DNA from: Cellulosilyticum lentocellum DSM 5427
GTDB taxonomy: Bacteria; Bacillota; Clostridia; Lachnospirales; Cellulosilyticaceae
Length of the DNA: 64,000 nucleotides
Direction of reading: 5' to 3'
Assembly: GCF_000178835.2 (NCBI RefSeq)
Contig: NC_015275.1
Span: 703,001 to 767,000, forward strand
In this document: piece by piece, positions 17,274 through 26,718 of the stretch
Position numbering within the stretch: position 1 is the stretch's first letter
Layout of the letters: each line of letters begins with the position of its first letter
Translations under genes and position numbers: made by a program
Notes under the pieces: generated by a model
The model's database searches: none
Seen by the model: only the letters and a program-made list of their open reading frames with translations
Told to the model about the DNA's origin: nothing

Positions 17274-17388
17274 CATATTGTTGATCCTAGAAATTACTAT
17301 TTCAAATCTAGGATTCAGGAAGGTTTTTGAGGCCTACTTGTTTTCTGGATTATAACAATATAATTACACCTCTCAAATGGGTTATCTA
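17274..17388 (+). mobile_element. Relic: right end of an IS630-type element
   Basis: Translating 17277 onward gives IVDPRNYYFKSRI, nearly identical to the transposase C terminus at 1156-2250 (IVNPRNYYFKSRI). The bases beyond follow the downstream part of that element. The relic ends in AAATGGGTTATCTA, one mismatch from the intact right repeat, then TA at 17389-17390. The rest of the element is gone, so this is an old insertion scar beside the xylanase. Confidence 0.8.
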
Positions 17389-17568
17389 TAGTTGAATAAA
17401 AAATCTAAATATTATAAAATTAATCGAGGTATTCAGTTGTATTAAAAGAAGTTTGGTACTGCTCAGTATTGATTTTTCACAGCTCTTCAAAATTCAATCG
17501 ATATAGCAACTGAATGATTATAAATAAAAATGGGATTTTATTAAAAATAAGAAGGGGAGAGCGTTATA

Positions 17569-19023
17569 ATGGAACAGGAGATTTTAAGTGGGCCAGTAAA
17601 AACAAGAAAAAGTGTGTGGGGAATCTTAGCAGTAGTTATTTTAGGAATTTATGCATTGATCACTATAGGATTGGTAGTTGTGGGATGCGTGGTTAAGCCA
17701 ATACCAGGACTAAATTATTCTTTTGAATATGCAAAGGATAATTTATTAGATGTTCTAAAAATTAATTCTGAGATATCAATAATCCTATTCATTATCTTAG
17801 GTGTAATTGGAACTGTATTTAAGATCATTAAGAATAACAGTATTAGGAATGGACTTATAGGTTTCTGGGGATTTTTATTTGTATTGCCCATGAGTGTGTT
17901 AAGCCTGTGGCTTCAAAAGTTGGTACCAAGTGATATAGGGCTAAGTAGAAATTTTAGATGGGTGATATTGGGGATTGCTGCATTTAAGGTAGGGCTTCTT
18001 ATACTTATTTTACTAAAATATATAGAAAGAAAAAGAGATGTCAATTTTAAAATAGTATGGACTTCTGCAATCTTTCTGGCGTTGATTAATTTTATGACAA
18101 TGTCTCAGTTTAGTTTTGGCATGGATCAGAACTATTCATTTGGATATGCAATGCTAGAACAATGGGGGCTATTTTTTACAGAGCAATACATATGGTTACA
18201 TGGAAATTTAGGTATATCTAGGTTTATTAACATAAGTATAGTCGTTTTATTTGTAGTCTTAAGTGTACCATTATATATGATTGGTAGGGGCTTATTTATT
18301 CCAAAATCTGAGGAGAAAAACGAGGAATATGTATCTAGAGGTTCTTTAGCAGTACTAGTAGGAAATGGACTAGGATTATTAATGATAGTCACTCCTATTT
18401 TAAAGAGTGGTATGAGTATAGAAAGTATAGGGCTAAAGAGTTTAGGAGCAGGTTTTTTTATTAGTTTATTAGTAGGTATAATAGCTACCATTTTAAATGT
18501 AGGGATAGGAAGCATAATAGTACAGATGAAGCACTCAAGAATAGGGTTGATTGGGATTGGATTATTAGTTTTAATCAGTAGTTCTGTTACTACCTCGCCA
18601 ATAAACTCAGTATTCATTAGTTCGTGGTTATTGTTTGGTAAAGGCATAGTAAGTACTGTATTTGCAATAAGTATAAACATGGTAACCCTTTTTGCTATAA
18701 CATGGATACTTAGAGAAAGAAAAAGTAAAGAGGGTATTCTAAATAAGAATTTTATAATGAGGTTAAGTATAGCTATTTTTATTGTTCAGTTCTTGGCTGG
18801 TATGACTAACTTTGGTATTGGGTTCGTGTTTTATGCAAGTAACTTTGAGAGCATGTTACCTTTAAACTCAATCTTTTTTCAACCAGATATGACTTCTGAA
18901 GCAAGAAACTTTATTTTTGTAGTCATTTCTACATTAGTATTTTTAGGGATCAATATAAGTCGATTATTATTAAAAGAAGAAGATTATGGTGAATGGACAT
19001 GGCTTAGTATACTTCATAAATAA
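17569..19023 (+). CDS. Polytopic membrane protein of unknown function
   Basis: 484 aa, with about 12 hydrophobic segments from residue 18 to 470. A short charged loop at about 246-260 (PKSEEKNEEY) divides two roughly equal halves. I do not recognise the family. Length and topology would suit a transporter or permease-like protein, but no signature such as an EAA loop or MFS motif is visible. The start follows GGGGAGAGCG. The next gene, an FMN-reductase-like protein, begins about 50 bases downstream in the same direction and may be co-transcribed. Confidence 0.65.
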   Translation: MEQEILSGPVKTRKSVWGILAVVILGIYALITIGLVVVGCVVKPIPGLNYSFEYAKDNLLDVLKINSEISIILFIILGVIGTVFKIIKNNSIRNGLIGFWGFLFVLPMSVLSLWLQKLVPSDIGLSRNFRWVILGIAAFKVGLLILILLKYIERKRDVNFKIVWTSAIFLALINFMTMSQFSFGMDQNYSFGYAMLEQWGLFFTEQYIWLHGNLGISRFINISIVVLFVVLSVPLYMIGRGLFIPKSEEKNEEYVSRGSLAVLVGNGLGLLMIVTPILKSGMSIESIGLKSLGAGFFISLLVGIIATILNVGIGSIIVQMKHSRIGLIGIGLLVLISSSVTTSPINSVFISSWLLFGKGIVSTVFAISINMVTLFAITWILRERKSKEGILNKNFIMRLSIAIFIVQFLAGMTNFGIGFVFYASNFESMLPLNSIFFQPDMTSEARNFIFVVISTLVFLGINISRLLLKEEDYGEWTWLSILHK

Positions 19024-19072
19024 AGAGAAACTAAAATAGAATAAACAAAAAAACAGAGGAGATAAGAAGAAA

Positions 19073-19869
19073 ATGAAATATCATTCATTAATGGAAGCCC
19101 ACATAAGGGAAACACTTGGAAATTAGCTGAAGAGGTTCAAGGTATACTAAAAAACATAGAGCCGGGTAGTGTTATAGAAGAAATTCATTTAGTAAATCTG
19201 AAGCTGCCATTTTGCAGTGGCTGTTCCTTGTGCTTTAGAACAGGAGGAAGTAATTGCCCTCATAATGAAAAGATTCAGCAAGTGTTAAATGCCATGGAAG
19301 AAGCTGATGGAATCATAGTAGCCTCGACTAGTTATAACAGGAGGGAAACTACCTTGCTTAAAAACTTTTTCGATCATTTGTGTTACCTCCTTCATCGTCC
19401 ACACTTCTTTACTAAAAAAGCATTAGTTATAACGACAACAGGAGGTGTAGGGGCTAAATCAGCAGCTAAAAGTATTGCATCCTTTTTGAAGGGAATAGGT
19501 TTTAATAAGTGTTATCTCTTACCAATTGCAGCTTATAGTTGGAATGATTATAAAGTTAATAATAAAACAAAAATGAAGTGTGAGCAGGTAACTAAAAAGT
19601 TTTATCAAGCTATCAGCTCAGAAAAATTACATAGTCCAAGTGTCTTAGTTATGATTCCCTATAACTTATTTAGAGGAATGTCTCTGTATTATGTAAAAGG
19701 GACTGAATATGAAACAGAGGATGGTAGTTATTGGACAGATCCTATTAGAAAAGACACTGTATATGATAAAGTTGTTCCAGTTCCTATTTATAAAAGGCCT
19801 ATAGGGTATTTCTTTTACTTCTTAGGCAAAAAGTTAGGGAAAAAAGTCATGGTGACATATAAAAAGTAA
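19073..19869 (+). CDS. NAD(P)H-dependent FMN reductase / flavodoxin-fold protein with 5' frameshift
   Basis: From 19087 the frame reads INGSPHKGNTWKLAEE, the flavin-phosphate loop of the flavodoxin-like NADPH-dependent FMN reductase family, then CSGCSLCF and ADGIIVASTSYNR. The expected start ATG AAA at 19073 is one base out of frame with this: one extra A in the AAA at 19076-19078 would give MKISFINGSPHKG. Either the gene carries a one-base deletion in an A run or the sequence has an error. The first in-frame ATG is far downstream, beyond the flavin loop. Intact length would be about 265 aa. AGAGGAG precedes the ATG at 19073. Confidence 0.72.
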
Positions 19870-19892
19870 GTCGTATATAAAGGGAGATGATG

Positions 19893-20189
19893 ATGATGGA
19901 AAAATGGTTGAAAAATTATCTGGATTCAAGTGGTAAATTATCGATGTATCCATCTAAAAGAAAACTAAAGATTGCTGTTATGTTTTATATAGCTAATCAA
20001 TTAGAAGCTCATAAGACATATACAGAAAAAGAAATGAATGAAGCCATTAATGAGATATGTACTTTTAATGATGCAGCACTACTTAGAAGAGAAATGTACA
20101 ACTATCACTTTATTAATAGGACTGAGGATGGAAAGATATATACGTTAGAAGAAAATCAGCCATCTCCTGAAGAATATGGATTAAGCTAG
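19893..20189 (+). CDS. DUF2087-domain protein
   Basis: About 98 aa from the ATG at 19893; four ATGs in tandem (19887, 19890, 19893, 19896) make the exact start uncertain, and AAAGGGAG fits the later ones. The core PSKRKLKIAVMFYIANQL, YTEKEMNEAINE, LLRREMYNYHFINRTEDGKIY matches the DUF2087 fold, often fused to regulators and probably nucleic-acid binding. It follows the FMN-reductase gene by 23 bases, so the two may be co-transcribed. Confidence 0.75.
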   Translation: MMEKWLKNYLDSSGKLSMYPSKRKLKIAVMFYIANQLEAHKTYTEKEMNEAINEICTFNDAALLRREMYNYHFINRTEDGKIYTLEENQPSPEEYGLS

Positions 20190-20309
20190 AAGAATGAGGC
20201 ATATAGGTATTCATTAGGAATAATAAAAAATAAATAAAGATAGATTGATATCTAAGAAGAAATGATAAGATAAAGCAAAGAAAAATAATCTTATTATAGG
20301 AGTTTGGGG

Positions 20310-20948
20310 ATGTTTAAAGATATTAAGTACATGGGCAGATATCAAGATGAAGAACAACTAAAAACAGGAAGATTACCTGAAGCAGCTATTAAGTATGAAG
20401 AACCAGATACGATGAAAGAAGTGTTTATAAAAGGAACACTTATTAGTGTACCAATATTTATAATAATGATTATGGGTATTCTGGTAAAAATCCAAGTATG
20501 GCAGATGCAGTTTTCGGAGATTAATATAAAGCAGTTGGCAGGAGGCATCCTAATTGCTAGTATAATAAGTTTACCTCTTGTTCCTATTCATGAAGGGCTA
20601 CATGCTATTTGTTATCCAAAAGAAAGTATTAAGGAAATTTGGTATAAAAAAGAAGAGCCTGCAGCATTTGTGTATTGTAATGCACCTATTTCTCGCAGGA
20701 GATTTATATGGATGTCCTTATGTCCTAATTTAGTATTAGGTTTTATACCATATGTATTATGGATCATGGGTATGTTTGATGGCAATAGGTCAGTTTCGCA
20801 AATCCTTATTTCATTGGCGGTGCTTAATATATTTACTGGAATAGGTGATTACTTAAATATCTATTCCACGATTACACAAACACCAAAAGATAGCATCATA
20901 CAAAATTACGGATTTCATAGTTATTGGTATAGAGAAGAGAATAAATAA
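20310..20948 (+). CDS. DUF3267 membrane protein with metalloprotease-like HExxH
   Basis: 212 aa from the ATG at 20310, seven bases after ATAGGAG; a TTG at 20304 is too close to that site. It has about four membrane helices. The HEGLH motif lies at the end of the second helix (PLVPIHEGLHAI), and NIFTGIGDYLNI further on fits the conserved C-terminal block of the DUF3267 family, thought to be membrane zinc peptidases. Substrate and role are unknown. Confidence 0.78.
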   Translation: MFKDIKYMGRYQDEEQLKTGRLPEAAIKYEEPDTMKEVFIKGTLISVPIFIIMIMGILVKIQVWQMQFSEINIKQLAGGILIASIISLPLVPIHEGLHAICYPKESIKEIWYKKEEPAAFVYCNAPISRRRFIWMSLCPNLVLGFIPYVLWIMGMFDGNRSVSQILISLAVLNIFTGIGDYLNIYSTITQTPKDSIIQNYGFHSYWYREENK

Positions 20949-21012
20949 ACCCTAAAAAATTTGATACATAAGCTATAATAAAGAAAAGTTATAGGAAAGG
21001 TAAAGGGGAAAA

Positions 21013-21789
21013 ATGAATCCAACGATTGTCAATAATATCAAACAAACTTTAAACGAATTAGAATCGGAAAAACGTATTCATATTTTAATGGCCATAGAAT
21101 CAGGAAGTAGAGGATGGGGATTCCCTTCAATTGATTCAGATTATGATTGTCGTTTTGTATATACTCAGCCTTTGGAGAATTATTTAACCATAGGAGAAGT
21201 AATAGACCATATAAGTGTTCCTGTAGATGAGGTATATGATGTAGATGGTTGGGATTTGAAAAAGCTACTTATTCATATTAGAAAATCTAACCCAACAGTA
21301 TGGGAATGGTTGCAGTCTCCAATTGCTTATAGGGAGGAGAAAGAGTTTAGGGACCAGTGTATGGCATTAGCAGTACTTTATTTTAATGAAAAAACAGCAC
21401 TTTATCACTATAAAAGCTTAGCTTATAACAAAGTACAACAAATCAGGGAAACATCATTAGGCAAGTTAAAAGCTTATTTTTATGCTTTACGAAGTGCATT
21501 GGCGTGTGACTATGTATTAAACCATCACACTATTCCACCAATGGAAATAAATCAGCTTATGGAAAGCTTAAATCTAGAAATAGAGTTAATATCAGAGATT
21601 AAACATTTAATAGAATTAAAAGTAACTGTAGATGAAGCTTATGTCATAGGACCTCATACTAAGTTGCTTGGTTATATAGAAAAAGTTTTATTAGTCTGTG
21701 ATGACTATTTACAGGAAGCTAAACCAACTACAGCACTTAAAGAGGCAAAGTTATTAGATGAGTGTTTTAGAAATTGGTTAATTAGGTGA
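21013..21789 (+). CDS. Nucleotidyltransferase-superfamily protein, YcgL/RlaP type (copy 1)
   Basis: 258 aa. The polymerase-beta-like active site is clear: AIESGSRGWG, then SDYDCRFVY with the metal-binding acidic pair. The rest is helical, typical of the YcgL/RlaP family. Some relatives act in RNA ligation or repair, but no substrate is established for this branch. The stop overlaps the region before the next gene, a homologous second copy, so the two are translated from one message. Confidence 0.83.
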   Translation: MNPTIVNNIKQTLNELESEKRIHILMAIESGSRGWGFPSIDSDYDCRFVYTQPLENYLTIGEVIDHISVPVDEVYDVDGWDLKKLLIHIRKSNPTVWEWLQSPIAYREEKEFRDQCMALAVLYFNEKTALYHYKSLAYNKVQQIRETSLGKLKAYFYALRSALACDYVLNHHTIPPMEINQLMESLNLEIELISEIKHLIELKVTVDEAYVIGPHTKLLGYIEKVLLVCDDYLQEAKPTTALKEAKLLDECFRNWLIR

Positions 21790-21797
21790 GAGAAGTG

Positions 21798-22784
21798 ATG
21801 AAAATAGAAGTTATAGAGCGATTAGAAAGTAAAGTCTATGAGTTTTTAAAAAACGAAAAGACGCTAGGCGATAGAATTTTATATTTAGTGGTGAGTGGCT
21901 CATACGGTTATGGAACCCAATATGAAAATAGCGATATAGATTTACGTGGCTGTACCATAGAAGGAAAGGAAGTACTATTTGGATTAGAAAGCTTTGAACA
22001 GTACGAAGACCTTCATACAGACACAGTTATCTTTGGCCTAAAGAAATTTGTAAGATTAGGATTGAATGCCAATCCCCAAACCTTGGAATTATTAGGCATA
22101 GATGAAGATTGCATTTATCAAATGACACCACAAGGAAAGCTTCTAAGAGACAATACAGAGCTTTTCTTATCTCAAAAAGTTGCAGATACTTTTGGTGGTT
22201 ATGCAATGGCTCAGCTTAGAAGGCTTCAAAATGCGCTAGCACAAAATAGTGCCAGCCAAGTATTAAAGGAGCAGCATATAGCAGCTACACTTTCAAGACA
22301 AATTAAACAATTTAATGATGATTATACTTCTTTTGATAAAGGCAGTATAGTCGTTTATGTGGATGAAGAGAGCCAAGATCTAAGAACGACCATTCACTTA
22401 GAAGATTACCCTTTAAGAGATTTCACAAGTATTTATGCCAATATGACTAATACTATTAAAAGCTATGAGAAGCTTACACATCGTAATCATAAGAAAGAAG
22501 AAAGTAAATTATATAAGCATGCCATGCATTTAGTAAGAATACTGATAACAGGCACATATATATTAGAAGGCAAGGGCATTCGCACAAGATCAGAGGAACA
22601 CTTACCTACATTATTAAGTATTAGACATGGAGAGTATAGTTGGGATCAGATATTTAAGATTGTAGATAGCCGTGAAAAACATTTTAATAAGGCAGCTCAG
22701 CTTACTAAGTTACCAGAGAGACCAAAACAAGATAAAGTTCAAAAATTAATAGAATCTATTTACGAAAGTTATTATTACAAATGA
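21798..22784 (+). CDS. Nucleotidyltransferase-superfamily protein, YcgL/RlaP type (copy 2)
   Basis: 329 aa from the ATG at 21798; a GTG at 21786 overlaps the preceding gene but has no ribosome site, while GGTGAG sits eight bases before 21798. The active site VVSGSYGYGTQYENSDIDLRG carries the GS and DxD motifs. The C-terminal helical part is longer than in copy 1. Family resemblance and adjacency suggest the two products work together or on related substrates. A terminator overlaps the stop codon. Confidence 0.83.
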   Translation: MKIEVIERLESKVYEFLKNEKTLGDRILYLVVSGSYGYGTQYENSDIDLRGCTIEGKEVLFGLESFEQYEDLHTDTVIFGLKKFVRLGLNANPQTLELLGIDEDCIYQMTPQGKLLRDNTELFLSQKVADTFGGYAMAQLRRLQNALAQNSASQVLKEQHIAATLSRQIKQFNDDYTSFDKGSIVVYVDEESQDLRTTIHLEDYPLRDFTSIYANMTNTIKSYEKLTHRNHKKEESKLYKHAMHLVRILITGTYILEGKGIRTRSEEHLPTLLSIRHGEYSWDQIFKIVDSREKHFNKAAQLTKLPERPKQDKVQKLIESIYESYYYK

Positions 22785-22834
22785 AAGCTCTATAGCTAGC
22801 TAGAAGTAACATTTTAGTTAGTTATAGAGCTTTT
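22784..22834 (+). terminator. Intrinsic terminator after the nucleotidyltransferase pair
   Basis: AAAGCTCTATA pairs with TATAGAGCTTT, continued by CTA/TAG pairing inside, and ends in TTTT. The left arm starts inside the stop codon. Confidence 0.8.
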
Positions 22835-22999
22835 GTAATGGGGAAAATAAATTTGTTTTACAACATTATCAAGTAGAAAGACTTTGTGTTAAGAAAATAT
22901 AAATTATTTATAATATTTTTATTATTATATAGAAGTGGCACACAATCTGTACTATACTAAGATGATTCAATCCAGTTGTTAAATTAAGGAGGATAAGGA

Positions 23000-25048
23000 A
23001 TGATTAGTATAATTGTGGGTTGCGGAGTAGGAATCATAGCAGTTATTTTATTCTTTTGGCTCGTTGGTTTTAAAATTATCCCTAATGATAGAGTAGGAAT
23101 CGTTGAAAAATGGTGGTCTCCTAAAGGTTCTCTAAAGGAGCAAATCATTGCTTTGAATGGAGAAGCCGGTTATCAGCCTGACCTTTTAAGAGGAGGTATT
23201 CATTTTAAATCACCACTTCTCTACAAGGTACATACGGTACCTCTTGTAACAGTACCACAAGGAAAAATAGCTTATGTATTTGCAAGAGACGGAGAGTCTT
23301 TAGAAGCTACACAAACTTTAGGCAGGATTGTTAAAGAGTCTAATAATTTTCAAAATGTAAGGGCCTTTTTACAAAATAAAGGACAAAAAGGACCACAACA
23401 AGGTATTATTCGTGAGGGAACTTATGCGTTTAACCTAGCACAATTTGTGATTATTACTGAAGATAAGACGCACTGCTTAAAAATAGGTAATAGGGCAGAG
23501 CAAGACACGCTTATGCAAATGTCAGAGCTTATTAAAAATAGAAATGGTTTTAGGCCAGTTGTCATTCAAGGGGAAAAAGATGAAATTGGTATTGTAACGG
23601 TCCACGATGGACCATCTTTAGGCAGTGGCAATATTATTTGTCCAACAGTAGGAGATGTAGCAACTGATCCACATTATCATAACAATTTCCAAGATATTGA
23701 TGCCTTTTTAAAGGCTGGTGGTTATAGAGGTAGACAATATCAGGTTTTAGCAGATGGTACTTATTTTATTAATAGACTTTTTGCAACTATTGAATATATT
23801 CCTAAAGTAATCATTGAAGTAGGTTTTGTAGGAGTAGTTGTTTCTTATACTGGCGCAAAGGGTGAAGATTCTTCTGGTAATGATTATAAGCACGGAGAAC
23901 TTGTTGGAAAAGGGTATAGGGGGGTATGGAATGAACCATTAATGCCAGGTAAATATGCTTTTAATACCTATGCAGGAAGCATTGTAAAAGTGCCTACAAC
24001 CAATGTTATTTTAAAATGGATTTCTAATCAAACAGGGAATCACAAATATGATGAGAACCTTAAAGAAGTTAGTCTTATCACAAAGGATGCTTTTGAGCCA
24101 ACCTTACCACTATCTGTTGTATTCCATATTGATTATCGAAAAGCACCTTATGTTATTCAACGTTTTGGGAATGTAAAGATGCTAGTTGATCAAACCTTAG
24201 ATCCTATGATTTCTGCTTACTTTAAAAATATAGGACAAACGAAAACACTCATTGAACTCTTGCAGCAAAGAAATGAAATCCAGAGCCAAAGTGCTATGGA
24301 GATGAGAGAACGCTTTGAGCATTATAATCTAGAGTTAGAAGAAGTACTTATTGGTACACCAGGTAGCTCAACTTCAGATTCTAATATAGAAACCATTCTT
24401 ACACAGCTTCGTAGCAGGCAAATTGCTAAAGAGCAATTAGAGACCTACGAAACCCAACAAAAAGCAGCCGAGAAAGAAAAAGAATTAAGAGAAGCAGAAG
24501 CAGTGGCTAAACAACAAACCACCTTAACTGAGTCTGATATTAATATTAGAATTCAAGAAAACCAAGGTAAAGCTGAGCTGATGAAAGCTAAACAAGATGC
24601 TGAAAAGATTCAGCGCCTAGCAGAAGCTGACTCTTATAAGATTAAAAAGCAATCTGAAGGTGAAGCGTTTAGAATTAAAGTGACAGCAGAAGCACAAGCA
24701 GATCAAGAAGCAAGAGTAGGTATCTCAAAGGCTATTGCTGCTAGAGAACAAGTTAATGCTTATGGTGGTCCACAGTACAAGGTAATTAGTGATGTCATGA
24801 GTGAATTCTCTAAAGCTGTTAAAGAGGGCAAGATTGATATCGTACCTAAGACTGTTATTCAAGCAGGAGGAGAAGGCCAAGGCGTTAATGCCTTTGAATC
24901 CCTTATTATGCTTTTAATGAGTGAAAAATTAACGGCTTTAAATGGTAATGAAGGCCACGAAGAATCTGAAGAAGTAGAACGTATAAAAGAACAGATTTTA
25001 GCTGAGATTAAAAACACCCAATTAGAAGTGGCTCCTACAAAGGAATAG
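23000..25048 (+). CDS. SPFH/Band-7 (flotillin-like) membrane scaffold protein
   Basis: 682 aa. A single N-terminal helix (about 4-24) is followed by KIIPNDRVGIVEKWWSP, typical of SPFH proteins. The SPFH region spans roughly 30-460. Residues about 470-590 form a long Ala/Glu/Lys-rich coiled coil (KEKELREAEAVAKQQ; AEADSYKIKKQSEGEAFRIK). Such proteins oligomerise on the inner face of the membrane and organise microdomains. The start has AAGGAGG; the gene is monocistronic between two terminators. The client is unknown. Confidence 0.88.
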   Translation: MISIIVGCGVGIIAVILFFWLVGFKIIPNDRVGIVEKWWSPKGSLKEQIIALNGEAGYQPDLLRGGIHFKSPLLYKVHTVPLVTVPQGKIAYVFARDGESLEATQTLGRIVKESNNFQNVRAFLQNKGQKGPQQGIIREGTYAFNLAQFVIITEDKTHCLKIGNRAEQDTLMQMSELIKNRNGFRPVVIQGEKDEIGIVTVHDGPSLGSGNIICPTVGDVATDPHYHNNFQDIDAFLKAGGYRGRQYQVLADGTYFINRLFATIEYIPKVIIEVGFVGVVVSYTGAKGEDSSGNDYKHGELVGKGYRGVWNEPLMPGKYAFNTYAGSIVKVPTTNVILKWISNQTGNHKYDENLKEVSLITKDAFEPTLPLSVVFHIDYRKAPYVIQRFGNVKMLVDQTLDPMISAYFKNIGQTKTLIELLQQRNEIQSQSAMEMRERFEHYNLELEEVLIGTPGSSTSDSNIETILTQLRSRQIAKEQLETYETQQKAAEKEKELREAEAVAKQQTTLTESDINIRIQENQGKAELMKAKQDAEKIQRLAEADSYKIKKQSEGEAFRIKVTAEAQADQEARVGISKAIAAREQVNAYGGPQYKVISDVMSEFSKAVKEGKIDIVPKTVIQAGGEGQGVNAFESLIMLLMSEKLTALNGNEGHEESEEVERIKEQILAEIKNTQLEVAPTKE

Positions 25049-25051
25049 TAT

Positions 25052-25088
25052 AAAAAGCACATCTTAGTTAAATTAGGATGTGCTTTTT
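25052..25088 (+). terminator. Intrinsic terminator after the SPFH gene
   Basis: AAAAAGCACATC pairs perfectly with GATGTGCTTTTT around a loop of about 13 bases. Confidence 0.85.
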
Positions 25089-25172
25089 ATACCTTACTAT
25101 CTAAAGCGATACTATTTGCAATAAAATCAATTGTAATCATTCAGCCATACAAATTGAAATTCGTAATATATA

Positions 25173-25351
25173 AGTGAAGGTTCTCAGTAGCCTTCACTCT
25201 TTTATTTTATAATGAAGGTGATTGGCTGACGGAATTTGAAATTGGGACATTACGCCCGTAGTTAAATGTGTCAGCTAGCCTTCATTTTCTTGCATTCGAT
25301 TCAGCAAGTTGGGACATACAAATGCTCCCGTTTAACCAACGAATATGAATG
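25173..25351 (+). ncRNA. Candidate IS110 bridge RNA
   Basis: Three consecutive stem-loops span 179 bases. SL1 pairs 25173-25180 with 25191-25198. SL2 pairs AATGAAGG (25211-25218) with CCTTCATT (25279-25286) and GCTGAC (25225-25230) with GTCAGC (25270-25275) around a large internal loop. SL3 pairs CATTC-ATTC (25293-25302) with GAAT-GAATG (25341-25351) and GTTGG with CCAAC around another large loop. A short stem followed by two large-loop stems, upstream of the transposase, is the layout of known IS110 bridge RNAs, which are of similar length. Both loops contain TTGGGACAT and CCCGT. Confidence 0.65.
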
Positions 25352-25403
25352 GAAACTGAAGAGTTGGAACCAATCAAATATTCTACTATAAGGAGGTATC
25401 CCC

Positions 25404-26597
25404 ATGATTGCTGTTGGAATAGATGTTTCAAAATCCAAAAGCACTGTTGCTATCTTAAATTCCAATGGTTCTTTACTTGTCAAGCCATATACAATGACAC
25501 ATACTCAATCCGATATGTGTGCCTTGGTTGACTATTTATGTACCTTTGATGAACCCATTACCATTCTCATGGAGTATACAGGTCACTATCACTATCCAGT
25601 ACTTAAAAAGCTACAACAGGAAGGATTCCCTGTCTGCATTATCAATCCATATCAAATGAAAAAATATGCCGACGTTGAAATCCATAAAGCAAAAACTGAT
25701 AAAAAAGATGCTATCAGAATTGCTACATATGCTCTGGAAAAGTCTTATAAACTCGTCCCCTATAACTCATTGGAGCAGAAGTATGAAGATCTGAAATTTT
25801 TGTCAAGGCAATATAATCAACGAATTTCCTCTGTGTCCTATACAAAGGTTCAGTTGATTAACCTACTTGACCAGACAATGCTGGGAATTACTCGCTTACT
25901 TCCTCTAAAGAGCAAGAATCCTGAACAATGCGTTTTATTACTTTTTATCAAACGCTTTAAATCTTTTGATGAAATCAACAAAATCGGCAAAACACGTTTT
26001 CTTTCCAGTTATACAACACTTGTGAAGAAAACTTGCGACCGCCACGCTCCAAGTAAAGGATTGGCAATATATGAGCTTGCCACTAACAGTATTACAACCC
26101 GCGGTGAAGACCCATATATTCAGCTTGCTCAAAGTCAATGCGTAGACCTTTTAGCAACTTCACAGAATGCAGCAGATGAGATTATCCTGCAAATGCAGAC
26201 CATGGCTGAAACCATACCTGAATATAAAATCCTCAGGGCTATGGCTGGCGTAGGTGATAGACTTGGTCCAATAATACTTGCTGAGATTGGTGATATTCGC
26301 CGTTTTCATAGTGGTAAAGCTCTTAATTCCTTTGCTGGAAATGATGCGCCACCTTATCAATCCTGGCAATTCGAGAGCAGAAACCGCCACATATCAAAAC
26401 GTGGTAGTGCCACCCTCAGAAAAGCTTGTTTTGAGGTTATGCAGGCTCTCAAACTGACAAAACCTCAAGATGATCCCGTCTACCTTTTTATGTTAAAAAA
26501 GGAGCAGGAAGGAAAACCCTACAACGTAGCCAAAATGGCTGGTGTAAATAAGTTTCTCCGAATTTACTACGCTCGTGCGATGGAGCTTTATAAGTAA
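25404..26597 (+). CDS. IS110-family DEDD transposase/recombinase
   Basis: 397 aa. The N-terminal RuvC-like DEDD domain begins AVGIDVSKSKSTVAIL and contains MEYTGHYHYPVLKKL and KTDKKDAIRIA, giving the acidic positions. The C-terminal Transposase_20 domain has RAMAGVGDRLGPIILAEIGD, SFAGNDAPPYQS and the catalytic-serine region KRGSATLRKACFE. It has the full length of the family with no stops, so it is probably functional. AAGGAGG lies eight bases before the ATG. It would act with the RNA encoded just upstream to choose target and donor DNA. Confidence 0.93.
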   Translation: MIAVGIDVSKSKSTVAILNSNGSLLVKPYTMTHTQSDMCALVDYLCTFDEPITILMEYTGHYHYPVLKKLQQEGFPVCIINPYQMKKYADVEIHKAKTDKKDAIRIATYALEKSYKLVPYNSLEQKYEDLKFLSRQYNQRISSVSYTKVQLINLLDQTMLGITRLLPLKSKNPEQCVLLLFIKRFKSFDEINKIGKTRFLSSYTTLVKKTCDRHAPSKGLAIYELATNSITTRGEDPYIQLAQSQCVDLLATSQNAADEIILQMQTMAETIPEYKILRAMAGVGDRLGPIILAEIGDIRRFHSGKALNSFAGNDAPPYQSWQFESRNRHISKRGSATLRKACFEVMQALKLTKPQDDPVYLFMLKKEQEGKPYNVAKMAGVNKFLRIYYARAMELYK

Positions 26598-26718
26598 ATC
26601 CGAGTTTATTATCATATATTTTTGAAAAATCTACAATACGTAGGTTTATTAAGGTTACCCTTTTTAAAGATGAAATTTCTTAAAATTCTTCTTGACAAAC
26701 ATTAGCAAGATTTGTCTT

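Larger units (their letters stand above)
25110..26640 (+). mobile_element. IS110-family insertion sequence (ends approximate)
   Basis: It contains one DEDD transposase gene (25404-26597) preceded by about 300 non-coding bases with strong RNA structure at 25173-25351. IS110 elements lack terminal inverted repeats, so the exact ends cannot be read from one copy. The coding part uses more G and C than its neighbours, which supports recent arrival. Confidence 0.75.
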
